This document shows positions 1 to 6,321 of a stretch of 8,085 bases of DNA, piece after piece. The translations under genes were made by a program, and so were the position numbers. Position 1 is the stretch's first letter; every line of letters begins with the position of its first letter. The stretch spans positions 1-8,085 of the forward strand of contig DAOVQV010000053.1 in NCBI GenBank assembly GCA_030628445.1. The letters run 5' to 3'. Under the pieces are notes generated by a model. It saw nothing but the letters and a program-made list of their open reading frames with translations, ran no database searches and was not told the origin of the DNA. Source of the stretch: Phycisphaerae bacterium. GTDB lineage: Bacteria; Planctomycetota; Phycisphaerae; SM23-33.

Positions 1-24
1 ACGCAGATTGAGCGGAGGGTAGTT

Positions 25-753
25 ATGAAACTGGAGGCCATCTGGAAAAGGAGCGGAGATATGAGTCGAGGGACAATTGGATTGGCGGCAATCAGCATCT
101 TAGTGGTTGCCGGGCTGGCGGGAGCAGACACCATGCTGCCATTGCAGCAGGTTCTGGACACTTCGGGATTCGGTACGTTGCACGATAGCCTTATTGATCA
201 AGATTTCATCGGCGGCAGCTTTCGCGGCACGATCAGTTCGTACGTCTACGTTGATCAGTACCCATACACGAATACGGCGTACTTCGTCTGGGACATACAA
301 GTAACCCTTTCGTCGAGCGAAGTTGAGAATCTGACCATCGCCGCGGACTTGGGCGCCGGACAGCACGACCTGAAGATCGGCGAGATCATAGCCAACATCG
401 GGCAGCACGGCGTCATCTACGATCCGCTTGAGTCGCCTGTAAGGAAGATCCCGGACTTGGCGGATGCGATGAACCGGGTCTTCCCGGACCCCGATGAGGT
501 CGCCTATAGGTGGCTCGGCGCAAACGAGATTGGCACGGGCGAGCGCTCGACGTTGTATCTCAAGACGAGCGGGGCGGTCGACGTCGAGCAGATCAACGCG
601 GCCATTCGGGACGGCGGCGTGACCACGACCACACTTCTCGTGCTTGCGCCAGTCGACGACCCGTCGAGCCCGGACCTGGAAATTCCCGAGCCTGCAACAT
701 TGGCGCTGCTGGGCATTGGCAGCGTGGCGCTGATTCGGCGCCGCCGAGAATAG
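25..753 (+). CDS. Exported PEP-CTERM sorting domain protein, body of unknown function
   Basis: A 242-residue exported protein. The N-terminus carries a Sec-type signal: basic residues, a hydrophobic stretch at about residues 18-34 (IGLAAISILVVAGLAGA) and a likely cleavage after the Ala-Gly-Ala run. The last 23 residues (from I220) are a textbook PEP-CTERM tail: IPEPAT, a hydrophobic helix, then RRRR. In this system an exosortase recognises the tail and places the protein at the outer surface. The roughly 185-residue body is rich in beta-prone Thr/Val/Tyr segments. It has no catalytic motif I recognise, so the function is unknown. Two starts are possible. ATG 25 has GGAGGG at 14-19, and ATG 61 has AAGGAG at 48-53. 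The ATG 61 start gives a shorter, more typical signal peptide (MSRGTIGLAA...). It is the first of three PEP-CTERM genes in tandem. Confidence 0.85.
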   Translation: MKLEAIWKRSGDMSRGTIGLAAISILVVAGLAGADTMLPLQQVLDTSGFGTLHDSLIDQDFIGGSFRGTISSYVYVDQYPYTNTAYFVWDIQVTLSSSEVENLTIAADLGAGQHDLKIGEIIANIGQHGVIYDPLESPVRKIPDLADAMNRVFPDPDEVAYRWLGANEIGTGERSTLYLKTSGAVDVEQINAAIRDGGVTTTTLLVLAPVDDPSSPDLEIPEPATLALLGIGSVALIRRRRE

Positions 754-774
754 ACAAATAGAGATGTAATGCTT

Positions 775-867
775 CTTCCGGAAGGAAGGCCCGGGCGCGC
801 GTATGGCCGCGCGGCCCGGACGAGCTTCGCAAACGCGAAGCTTGCGCCGCAGCGAGGAGCCTCTCGC
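775..867. other. Structured intergenic spacer with several hairpins
   Basis: The spacer between the first two PEP-CTERM genes holds a run of inverted repeats. A 10-bp perfect palindrome CTTCCGGAAG lies at 775-784. A GC-rich hairpin pairs 791-801 with 808-819, with one bulged base and a 6-nt loop. A perfect 8-bp stem AGCTTCGC/GCGAAGCT (823-830 with 835-842) encloses the 4-nt loop AAAC. A small stem GCGAG/CTCGC lies at 852-856/863-867. No T-run follows any of them, so a simple intrinsic terminator is unlikely. Because the array ends just before the AAGGAG (881-886) of the next gene, it could act as an mRNA-stabilising or attenuating 5' leader, or be a dispersed repeat. The pairings are read directly from the sequence; the role is inference. 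Confidence 0.5.
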
Positions 868-893
868 AGAACGGAATGGGAAGGAGAGGGAAA

Positions 894-1763
894 ATGTCGC
901 GGCGAGGTATGAAAGGTCTCTGTATAATCTGGGTGCTCATTCCGGCGGTAGCCGGGGCGACGACGATCAACTGGAATTACGATTTCGCCGGCTACGACGC
1001 GGACCCTGCGCAGATGCAGGGGATCTTCGGGACCAAAGTCGACGAGCTTGACGCCGCGGGAACCGGGTTTAGTTTCGGTGGCCCGCTCGATCCTTACAGG
1101 AATCTGAACATTATCACGACGGTGTACCGGGCAACTCAGACCGTCAACATAGGGCTGGGCGAGAGCGGGATGCAGATCACCCTCCAACCGAATGACTATA
1201 CATTCGCATATACGTTGGACTATACGGGAGCCATCGACACGGTGACCAACAAGAACATCTGGAGCTTCCAGTTGTACCGGGTGATCATAGATGAGTGGTT
1301 CAATGGGATCTCCAATCCGGGTCCGTTCATGGCCCTGGATGAGGTAATCGCCGGTGCGTACAACACGACAAGCGTCGTGCCGTACTATACGCCGCCGTTC
1401 ATACCCTACGATCCCGACCCCGTCAACGCCAGCGGAGTGACGGGCGAGGAAGTCGACGACTATATCGCCGGCTTCGGTGCGTTCCAGTCCAGCGAGGCCG
1501 AGTTCACGTGGGATGTTAACGATTCGGTGTTGGGCATGACCAAGGCGATGGTCTTGTTGTTCACCACGCCGGACGTTCAGATCATGCGGATAGGTTGGGA
1601 CAACGGCGACACCGGCGAGGGCGCGAACGTCTTCGGCGGGGGGAGCGCATTGGACGGAATTCCCGTCCTGGTCCCGGTTGTCCCGGAGCCGGTGACGTTT
1701 ACGATGTTGCTTTTAGGCGGAAGTTTTCTCTTGAACCGCCGGCGACGGCCGCTAAGTTACTAG
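894..1763 (+). CDS. Exported PEP-CTERM sorting domain protein, body of unknown function
   Basis: A 289-residue exported protein. I chose ATG 894 because AAGGAG (881-886) sits 7 nt upstream; the in-frame ATG at 876 precedes that site and adds only six residues. The N-terminus (MSRRGMKGLCIIWVLIPAVAGA) is a compact signal peptide, with cleavage likely near AGA-TT. The tail begins at P264 with PEPVT, a hydrophobic stretch (FTMLLLGGSFLL) and RRRR, followed by a short PLSY extension: a slightly divergent but recognisable PEP-CTERM signal. The mature body is Asp/Gly/Tyr/Thr-rich with alternating hydrophobic residues, suggesting a secreted beta-sandwich, and has few Cys. I recognise no enzymatic motif. 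It is probably an extracellular or surface protein. It resembles the upstream neighbour only in its targeting signals, and co-transcription with it across the 140-bp spacer is possible. Confidence 0.85.
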   Translation: MSRRGMKGLCIIWVLIPAVAGATTINWNYDFAGYDADPAQMQGIFGTKVDELDAAGTGFSFGGPLDPYRNLNIITTVYRATQTVNIGLGESGMQITLQPNDYTFAYTLDYTGAIDTVTNKNIWSFQLYRVIIDEWFNGISNPGPFMALDEVIAGAYNTTSVVPYYTPPFIPYDPDPVNASGVTGEEVDDYIAGFGAFQSSEAEFTWDVNDSVLGMTKAMVLLFTTPDVQIMRIGWDNGDTGEGANVFGGGSALDGIPVLVPVVPEPVTFTMLLLGGSFLLNRRRRPLSY

Positions 1764-1812
1764 GCAGGTCCGTGCCGATATCATGTGAGGGGTCTGTCTC
1801 TTTGTGACTTAG

Positions 1813-1841
1813 TTGGTTCGTCGTTCGACATACTTTAAGAT
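1813..1841 (+). promoter_or_regulatory. Candidate sigma70 promoter upstream of the metalloprotease gene
   Basis: TTGGTT (1813-1818) and TAAGAT (1836-1841) are separated by 17 bp, matching 3/6 and 4/6 of the -35 and -10 consensus. Between this and the gene lies a 6-bp hairpin TCGGCG/CGCCGA (1850-1855 with 1861-1866) in the presumed leader, then AGGGAGA (1874-1880) as ribosome binding site. The strength is modest, so this is a suggestion that the third gene can be transcribed on its own. Confidence 0.35.
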
Positions 1842-1888
1842 AGCGACCCTCGGCGTATCGCGCCGAAGCACTTAGGGAGAGACATTGG

Positions 1889-2932
1889 ATGACGCATCAA
1901 CTGGTTCGTAGGACACATCGTAGAAGCATAAGGATGATGTGTTATGCATTCCTTTGCATTATGACCGTCGCAGGTAGCGCTGAAGGGTATACGCTGCTGG
2001 ATTTCCCCTCGGATGCTTCCGTCCAAGTCGGGGTGTACAAGAGTTGGGTGTTGGACAGCGATTGTCCTCGATCTCTGACGCTGTCCTATTCCATCGAGTC
2101 TGAACTCATGAGCGGTCTTGGTGGTGCTTGGGACGCCGCTCAAACCGCCGTTGGGTCCTGGGACGCCGTCAGCCCCATAATTAACTTCCTGGACGCCGAC
2201 TATGAGCCTGTAGTCAATTCGGACCAGAATTGGGCCGACGGCGGGTACGGCTGGGAAGGACCCGCGGGGGCGGGCATCGGCGCCAACATCGACATCATGT
2301 CCCGCCCGGGCGATTTCGAGTTCGAGTTCCTGGGTAAGACGTACGGGTTTGGCGGTACGTCGCTCGCCTTTGCCATGCCCTGCGTGATGAGCGGGAATAT
2401 CCTCAGCGTCGACATATACCTCAACAGCGATTACACGTGGGCCACCGGCGGAAACCACATCGATGTCCAGACCGTCGTGCTGCACGAGTTGGGTCACGCC
2501 TTGGGGCTGGATCATCCCAATCAGGCGGGCGTGGGCAACCATGCACAGAACTACTACCCCTGGACCGATCTGCCGGGTAAGCCCTGGAGCTACGGCGACG
2601 TGATGCACTCCACCTACTACCCCGACGGGATCAACCGGACGCTGGGCGAAGACGAGGCGGGCGGGCTTGCGTTTATTTACGACCTGACTCCCGGCGACGC
2701 CAACCTGGATAACAACGTGAACCTGATGGACCTCACCGCCGTCAGCGCCAACTGGGGCGCCCAGACCGATTGGTGCGGCGGCGACTTCAATTGGGACGGG
2801 ACGGTCAACATCGTGGACCTTACGGTGCTCGCCGCCAATTGGAACTTCGGTGGCGGTCAGATCCCCGAGCCTGCAACCTTGTCGTTGCTGAGCATGGCGG
2901 TCGTGGCGCTCGTCGGCCGCAAGCGAACCTGA
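1889..2932 (+). CDS. Matrixin-like zinc metalloprotease with dockerin-type repeat and PEP-CTERM tail
   Basis: A 347-residue secreted metzincin. A basic n-region and hydrophobic stretch (MMCYAFLCIMTVAGSAEG) form the signal peptide. The catalytic domain (about 35-265) has the zinc motif HExxHxxGxxH as HELGHALGLDH: H199, H203 and H209 would bind zinc, with E200 as general base. It is followed by a Met-turn with M239 in DVMHS. This is the M10A/matrixin arrangement. No recognisable PRCGVPD-type cysteine-switch propeptide is seen. Residues 269-320 form two EF-hand-like dockerin repeats starting GDANLDNNVNLMDL and GDFNWDGTVNIVDL, with calcium-binding Asp/Asn positions intact. The last 24 residues are a PEP-CTERM tail (IPEPATLSLL, then RKR). 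AGGGAGA lies 8 nt before the ATG. Peptidase activity is very likely. Whether the dockerin binds a cohesin or only calcium is unknown. Confidence 0.93.
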   Translation: MTHQLVRRTHRRSIRMMCYAFLCIMTVAGSAEGYTLLDFPSDASVQVGVYKSWVLDSDCPRSLTLSYSIESELMSGLGGAWDAAQTAVGSWDAVSPIINFLDADYEPVVNSDQNWADGGYGWEGPAGAGIGANIDIMSRPGDFEFEFLGKTYGFGGTSLAFAMPCVMSGNILSVDIYLNSDYTWATGGNHIDVQTVVLHELGHALGLDHPNQAGVGNHAQNYYPWTDLPGKPWSYGDVMHSTYYPDGINRTLGEDEAGGLAFIYDLTPGDANLDNNVNLMDLTAVSANWGAQTDWCGGDFNWDGTVNIVDLTVLAANWNFGGGQIPEPATLSLLSMAVVALVGRKRT

Positions 2933-2962
2933 TTACTTACTACAGATACGGAACGGATGCGG

Positions 2963-2993
2963 GCGGGCGCCTCGGTGTTTGTCCGCTTTTTTT
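2963..2993 (+). terminator. Putative Rho-independent terminator after the PEP-CTERM gene cluster
   Basis: GCGGGC (2963-2968) can pair with GTCCGC (2981-2986), giving six pairs including one G-T. Seven T residues (2987-2993) follow directly. It lies about 30 bp after the metalloprotease stop codon, where a terminator is expected. The stem is short and the 12-nt loop is large, so strength is uncertain. Confidence 0.45.
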
Positions 2994-3328
2994 GGGCAAA
3001 TGGGGGCGGGCGAAACGCGCTTGGACCGGTTAAAGCAGTTAACGCTTCGCTGCAGCATCCCAGGGGCGGGGGGCGGGGTCCGCCTGGCGGCGGCGTGCCG
3101 CATCGATCCCGACGGGACTTCCTTCGCCCTTCTTGCCAGTCTCCTCCTCGCTCGCCCTGGAACGGACACATCCAACCGTTAACGGCTCTAACGATCTTAC
3201 GCAAGTTCGTAGCGTTTGCATAGGGTGCGTGCAGTACAGGCACGCGGTGGATCAGACCCGGGCAGCCTTCTACCGCTACACATTTAACTAAGACCGCTTA
3301 GGTGAACCGGGTTCGTCTGGTTTGGATC
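2994..3328. other. Gene-free convergent spacer
   Basis: This lies between the convergent metalloprotease and CPBP protease genes. The short ORFs crossing it are low-complexity, Gly/Arg/Pro-rich and without motifs, so I see no gene. It holds a dense G-run block (3063-3078: G4-C-G6-C-G4), a 10-bp palindrome CCGTTAACGG (3176-3185), and a 6-bp stem GCGTGC/GCACGC with a 7-nt loop (3227-3245). A 5-bp stem GCGGT/ACCGC (3244-3248 with 3272-3276) overlaps that last stem by two bases. No T-run follows on the minus strand, so no clear terminator for the CPBP unit is seen. Confidence 0.5.
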
Positions 3329-4102
3329 TCACGTCCTGCAGAAACCGACGTAAAGGTCCCATACCACATGGGCGCCGACGGCGATCCCGAACCCGCGGTA
3401 CACGTAGAGGCATCCCCAAAGCACCCCCGCGACCGTCAGGAACAGCAGCTTGGGCCATTCCAGGTGGGCGGGGCGAACCAGCTCATCGCCGGAGAAGTGA
3501 CACAGCGCGAAGATGACCGCCCCGCCGATCACGGCCCCGGCCGCGACGTAAGGCTTCTTGAGTTGGAAAATATCGACGAATATCAACATCGCCAGGCTGA
3601 TAAGGATCAGGCGAAAGGTAAGCTCCTCGTAGATTCCAGCGCCCAACGCCCCGATGATGATCCTGGGGATACCGGCCTCATCGGCGGCGGCGGACGTGGT
3701 CAGCACCGCAAGGGCGCTTATGAGTCTCCCGGTCAGTTGGTGGATCGCGATAAGCGGAATCGTCCAGGCGATGGACTCGGCGACCATCCCCCCAAGTGCG
3801 GTCGGGTGGATTTCCCAGGGGTCCCTGCGCGCCACCTGCTGCAGCACCAGGACGATCACGATAAGCAGCGGGGGCAGGAAGTCCGCCGTGGCGCCGAAAT
3901 AGCTCAATATTCGGCCGATCAGACGGGGCGCCGCCAAGTTCGACCCGAAATAGGCCGACCCAATATGAAACCCCATCAGCAACGGCAGGACGAACAGAAC
4001 ATTATTCACCGGGCGCTGCGTGTGCTGAAAGTAACCGTCGCGATCTTTCGATCCCCTTGAGCCTTTCGATCGTCTCTTGCTTGGGGATGGTTGGGGTGGC
4101 AT
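3329..4102 (-). CDS. CPBP-family (CAAX/Rce1-like) intramembrane metalloprotease
   Basis: A 257-residue polytopic membrane protein with roughly six to eight hydrophobic segments starting near residue 33. The family's conserved motifs are all present in order. EExxxR appears as E159-E160-LTF-R164, FxxxH as F198-ALC-H202, and HxxxD/N as H245-VVW-D249. In Rce1/CPBP proteases these intramembrane Glu and His residues form the active site, so the protein is predicted to be catalytically competent. Bacterial members act in prenyl-protein-like processing, bacteriocin self-immunity or membrane-protein regulation; the substrate here is unknown. It is the last gene of a three-gene minus-strand unit, 36 bp after the ComEA-like gene. 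The first 30 residues are basic and hydrophilic, and no good ribosome binding site precedes ATG 4102, so the exact start is less certain than the identity. Confidence 0.88.
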   Translation of the reverse strand: MPPQPSPSKRRSKGSRGSKDRDGYFQHTQRPVNNVLFVLPLLMGFHIGSAYFGSNLAAPRLIGRILSYFGATADFLPPLLIVIVLVLQQVARRDPWEIHPTALGGMVAESIAWTIPLIAIHQLTGRLISALAVLTTSAAADEAGIPRIIIGALGAGIYEELTFRLILISLAMLIFVDIFQLKKPYVAAGAVIGGAVIFALCHFSGDELVRPAHLEWPKLLFLTVAGVLWGCLYVYRGFGIAVGAHVVWDLYVGFCRT

Positions 4103-4138
4103 GGCGGTATTATGCAGGTGGGTGGGGCCTGTGCAATG

Positions 4139-4522
4139 CTAATCCGGGCTTGGTGGCAGCAGCAGGTGCGCCTCGATGCGCCGCAGCGTCCCCGGACCGA
4201 TCCCCCGGACGCCAACGAGGTCCTCGGCGCATCGAAAAGCTACAGGTCCATACCGGCGGCGATACGAGACGATCGCCTCGGCGAGTACCGGTCCGACGCC
4301 GCTGAGCCTGCGGAGCGAGGCAGCCGGGGCGGTGTTGGGGTCAATTCGCTCCCGGGCGGCGGCGACGCGCTGGGGGCAGATGGTCGGTTCTTCGGCGAAC
4401 CATCGTCGCTTGTGGGCGGTGGACCAACACAACAGGCAGGCCCAGACGACCGAGACACACAGCAGAGCCGCGATGTTGCGCCGTCGCCACGAAAGATCGA
4501 TTCTTCGACGTGCTTGACTCAC
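4139..4522 (-). CDS. ComEA-like helix-hairpin-helix protein, membrane anchored
   Basis: A 127-residue protein with a single N-terminal membrane segment (about residues 17-34) after a basic n-region, then a short linker and a tandem helix-hairpin-helix domain at about 59-120. The hairpins read SGVGPVLA (74-81) and RGIGPGTL (106-113). The lead-in RIDPNTAPAASLRRL matches the ComEA pattern INxAxxxEL. ComEA proteins bind double-stranded DNA non-specifically outside the cytoplasmic membrane during natural transformation. Membrane topology and domain fit that role, though no other competence gene lies nearby. The start is GTG at 4522, overlapping the stop of the upstream GH10-like gene by 4 bp (GTGA), which implies translational coupling. 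A general HhH DNA-binding role is the alternative to true competence. Confidence 0.85.
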   Translation of the reverse strand: MSQARRRIDLSWRRRNIAALLCVSVVWACLLCWSTAHKRRWFAEEPTICPQRVAAARERIDPNTAPAASLRRLSGVGPVLAEAIVSYRRRYGPVAFRCAEDLVGVRGIGPGTLRRIEAHLLLPPSPD

Positions 4523-6069
4523 AACTCGTCTTCGTCTTGTTCGTCTTGCCGGGCTTGTCTGGCCGCCGCCTCAGCCGCCAGAAGGTACCCCTTGAAATTC
4601 CGCAGTTCTTTGTAGGCGAGCTTGGGCTTTCTGTTCGGCGAGCAGAGCCCGCCGTGAGGGAGGTAGTGCCCCGGCTGATCAGCCAGGTCGCGCCAGCAGA
4701 TGGATTCGACGAACGGTTTGGATATTGCGATCCGGTAGAACGCCTGGAGCCACTCGGCTTGGAGGCGCTGCGACCACGGCGCGTGCCACTTACCCGCCTT
4801 CGGCGTCGGCGCCTCGCCGCCCCAGGCGTCTGCGGCGTCAGCGGCGGTGCTGGAGGGAACCTCGCACGCGCTGATGTGGACGACCTTGCCCAATCCCGAG
4901 AACTCGTCCAGCAGCGAGCTGATTTGCATCAGGTCGCGGACGAACATACCGTCGACGGGCACTCCCATGCACAGCTGCACGCCGAACGCGTCCAGCTTTA
5001 TCCCGCTTTGGACGGCCATGTCCGCGTACAGCAGCGGCGGAATCGTGCGTTGGTTCCGCGCGTGGTACTCGCCCCATGGCAGGACAAGCTCGATCATGAC
5101 CTGGCTGCGCGGGGCAAGCTTCTTCACCAGCAGGCACGCAGTCCGCGTCAGCTCCATAAGCTGCTCGAAGTTCATATTGAAGCTGTTGTATGCGTGGATC
5201 CCCGAGACCACGTTCCAGACGTGCACCTGGTTCTTATACCGCCGGACCACTTTTTCGATCCGCTCGTAAATCATGTCGCGCAGTGCCTCGAAGTCGTGCT
5301 CCCAGATATACAGCCACTGCGGCAGCTGGGTCGGCTCGAAGCTCAGAAGCGGCCCGGCGTGGACGGACTTCTTCGCCTGGGAGGCCCAGTTCATCCACGC
5401 GTCGACCTGCTCGTACTGATAGCTATGCTCTTTCGGCTCGGTGTGTTTCCAGGGGACCGGGATGCTGACGAAGTCGAACGCCTCTGTCAGTCTGTCGGTG
5501 TAATCCGCCGCTGTGGCGAACAAGTCCACCGAGCAGCCGAACCCGACGCGCCCCGCCGGCGGCGGCAGCGACTTGCGGCGCTCCAGAAGGATGTCGGCGT
5601 GGAAAAGCGCAATTTTCTCGCCGAGGGTTACGCCTTCGGTAACCGCCTGATCCGCCAAGACCCCCGCGGCGCCCGGGTCGACGGCCTTTAGCGACTCCAC
5701 GAACATCCCGTTGACGCAGGCGCACTGCTTGTTCATCGACTCGGCCTGGGCGTAATCGAACAAGCCCCAGTCCTCCCACTTTCGGATGATGTGGGTCATC
5801 TGGGCTCTGGCGAGTTCCACGTTGAGGTTGTACGGTCTGTCGCGTTCGGGGAGGCGTGTGGTCCCCAGCATGTACTGCCCGGCCTGGCCGGTGTCCCACA
5901 ACAGGGCGAGCCCGCAAGCGCCGGGGGTGGTCTTGCGGATTTCGATCGCTCCTTGGGAACCGACAAGCTCGGCCCGCATGGGGATGGCGTCCTGCCCGAA
6001 GACGTAGGCGCCTTGAAGCGGGATTTCGCCCGCGCTCGTCCCGTTGCTGTAGAGTTCAAAACGAAGCAT
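4519..6069 (-). CDS. GH10-like (xylanase-fold) protein with substituted catalytic residues
   Basis: About 516 residues from ATG 6069. AGGTGA lies just upstream in the correct register; an in-frame GTG at 6075 would add two residues. Residues 1 to about 165 form an N-terminal domain (MLRFELYSNG...) of likely beta-sandwich type. Residues about 170-495 follow the GH10 TIM-barrel plan: a DFVSIPVPWKHTEP segment matching the family's ENxMKWExxEP, WNVV at 285-288 matching WDVVNE, VHISACEV matching xITELDV, a late Trp segment CWRDLAD, and a KPKLAYKEL end matching KPAYxAL. By this reading the acid/base Glu is Gly290 and the nucleophile Glu is Ala401. No signal peptide is visible, so it would be cytoplasmic. 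The C-terminus is a charged, Ala/Gln/Asp/Glu-rich tail. Automated annotation would probably say endo-1,4-beta-xylanase, but I doubt the activity. It is the first gene of the minus-strand unit. Confidence 0.75.
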   Translation of the reverse strand: MLRFELYSNGTSAGEIPLQGAYVFGQDAIPMRAELVGSQGAIEIRKTTPGACGLALLWDTGQAGQYMLGTTRLPERDRPYNLNVELARAQMTHIIRKWEDWGLFDYAQAESMNKQCACVNGMFVESLKAVDPGAAGVLADQAVTEGVTLGEKIALFHADILLERRKSLPPPAGRVGFGCSVDLFATAADYTDRLTEAFDFVSIPVPWKHTEPKEHSYQYEQVDAWMNWASQAKKSVHAGPLLSFEPTQLPQWLYIWEHDFEALRDMIYERIEKVVRRYKNQVHVWNVVSGIHAYNSFNMNFEQLMELTRTACLLVKKLAPRSQVMIELVLPWGEYHARNQRTIPPLLYADMAVQSGIKLDAFGVQLCMGVPVDGMFVRDLMQISSLLDEFSGLGKVVHISACEVPSSTAADAADAWGGEAPTPKAGKWHAPWSQRLQAEWLQAFYRIAISKPFVESICWRDLADQPGHYLPHGGLCSPNRKPKLAYKELRNFKGYLLAAEAAARQARQDEQDEDEL

Positions 6070-6187
6070 GCTCACCTTTTTATGGGTCTATGGCTTCAGT
6101 GCCCGGAAAACCGAGCCACTCGACGTCGCCCAAGCCACATCGCCAGCTGCCCGAACAGACTCCTCTGCCGTCAGACACCCCAATGGT

Positions 6188-6277
6188 AAAGCTGAAAGCT
6201 GAAAACTGAAAGCTGAAAGCTGAAGGAACAAGTGCCATGCGGCCCTGGCTTCTTGTTGTTTTTCAGCTTTCAGCTTT
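6188..6277. repeat. GCTGAAA heptad tandem repeat with inverted copy, long hairpin
   Basis: Five tandem 7-bp units lie at 6191-6225: GCTGAAA twice, ACTGAAA, GCTGAAA, then GCTGAAG. An inverted copy lies at 6260-6277. Positions 6188-6205 are a perfect 18-bp reverse complement of 6260-6277. In the alternative register 6212-6224 pairs with 6262-6274, and further nested pairs then stack inside: AACAAG (6227-6232) with CTTGTT (6252-6257), and GCCA (6234-6237) with TGGC (6246-6249). The element lies between the phosphofructokinase stop and the GH10-like start. It may be a dispersed MITE/REP-like element or a processing/termination hairpin. I see no transposase. The rest of the 6076-6321 spacer shows no gene. 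Confidence 0.7.
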
Positions 6278-6321
6278 TGGCTTTCTGTCGGCGAGAAATC
6301 CGGGGCTTAGCTCGTGCCGCT

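Noticed and set aside
504..1187. Minus-strand ORF (227 codons)
   Set aside because: It spans the ends of two clear PEP-CTERM genes and their hairpin spacer, and its translation has no recognisable features.
2957..3223. Short ORFs in several frames in the convergent spacer
   Set aside because: Gly/Arg/Pro-rich low-complexity translations arising from G/C runs, with no ribosome binding site or domain.
3227..3276. Possible tRNA: a stem with a 7-nt loop reading CTGTACT on the minus strand
   Set aside because: A pyrimidine sits at the position after the anticodon, and no D-arm, T-arm (GTTCRA) or acceptor stem can be assembled around it.
3302..4060. Plus-strand ORF (252 codons)
   Set aside because: Antisense to the CPBP protease. 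It is highly charged (Arg/Asp/Gln/His), as expected from the complement of a membrane-protein gene.
4510..5691. Long plus-strand ORF (393 codons)
   Set aside because: Antisense to the GH10-like gene. It is rich in Arg/Leu/His/Val with no motif or hydrophobic core pattern and no convincing ribosome binding site.
6191..6225. CRISPR-like tandem repeat
   Set aside because: The units are 7 bp with no spacers, so this is a simple tandem repeat.
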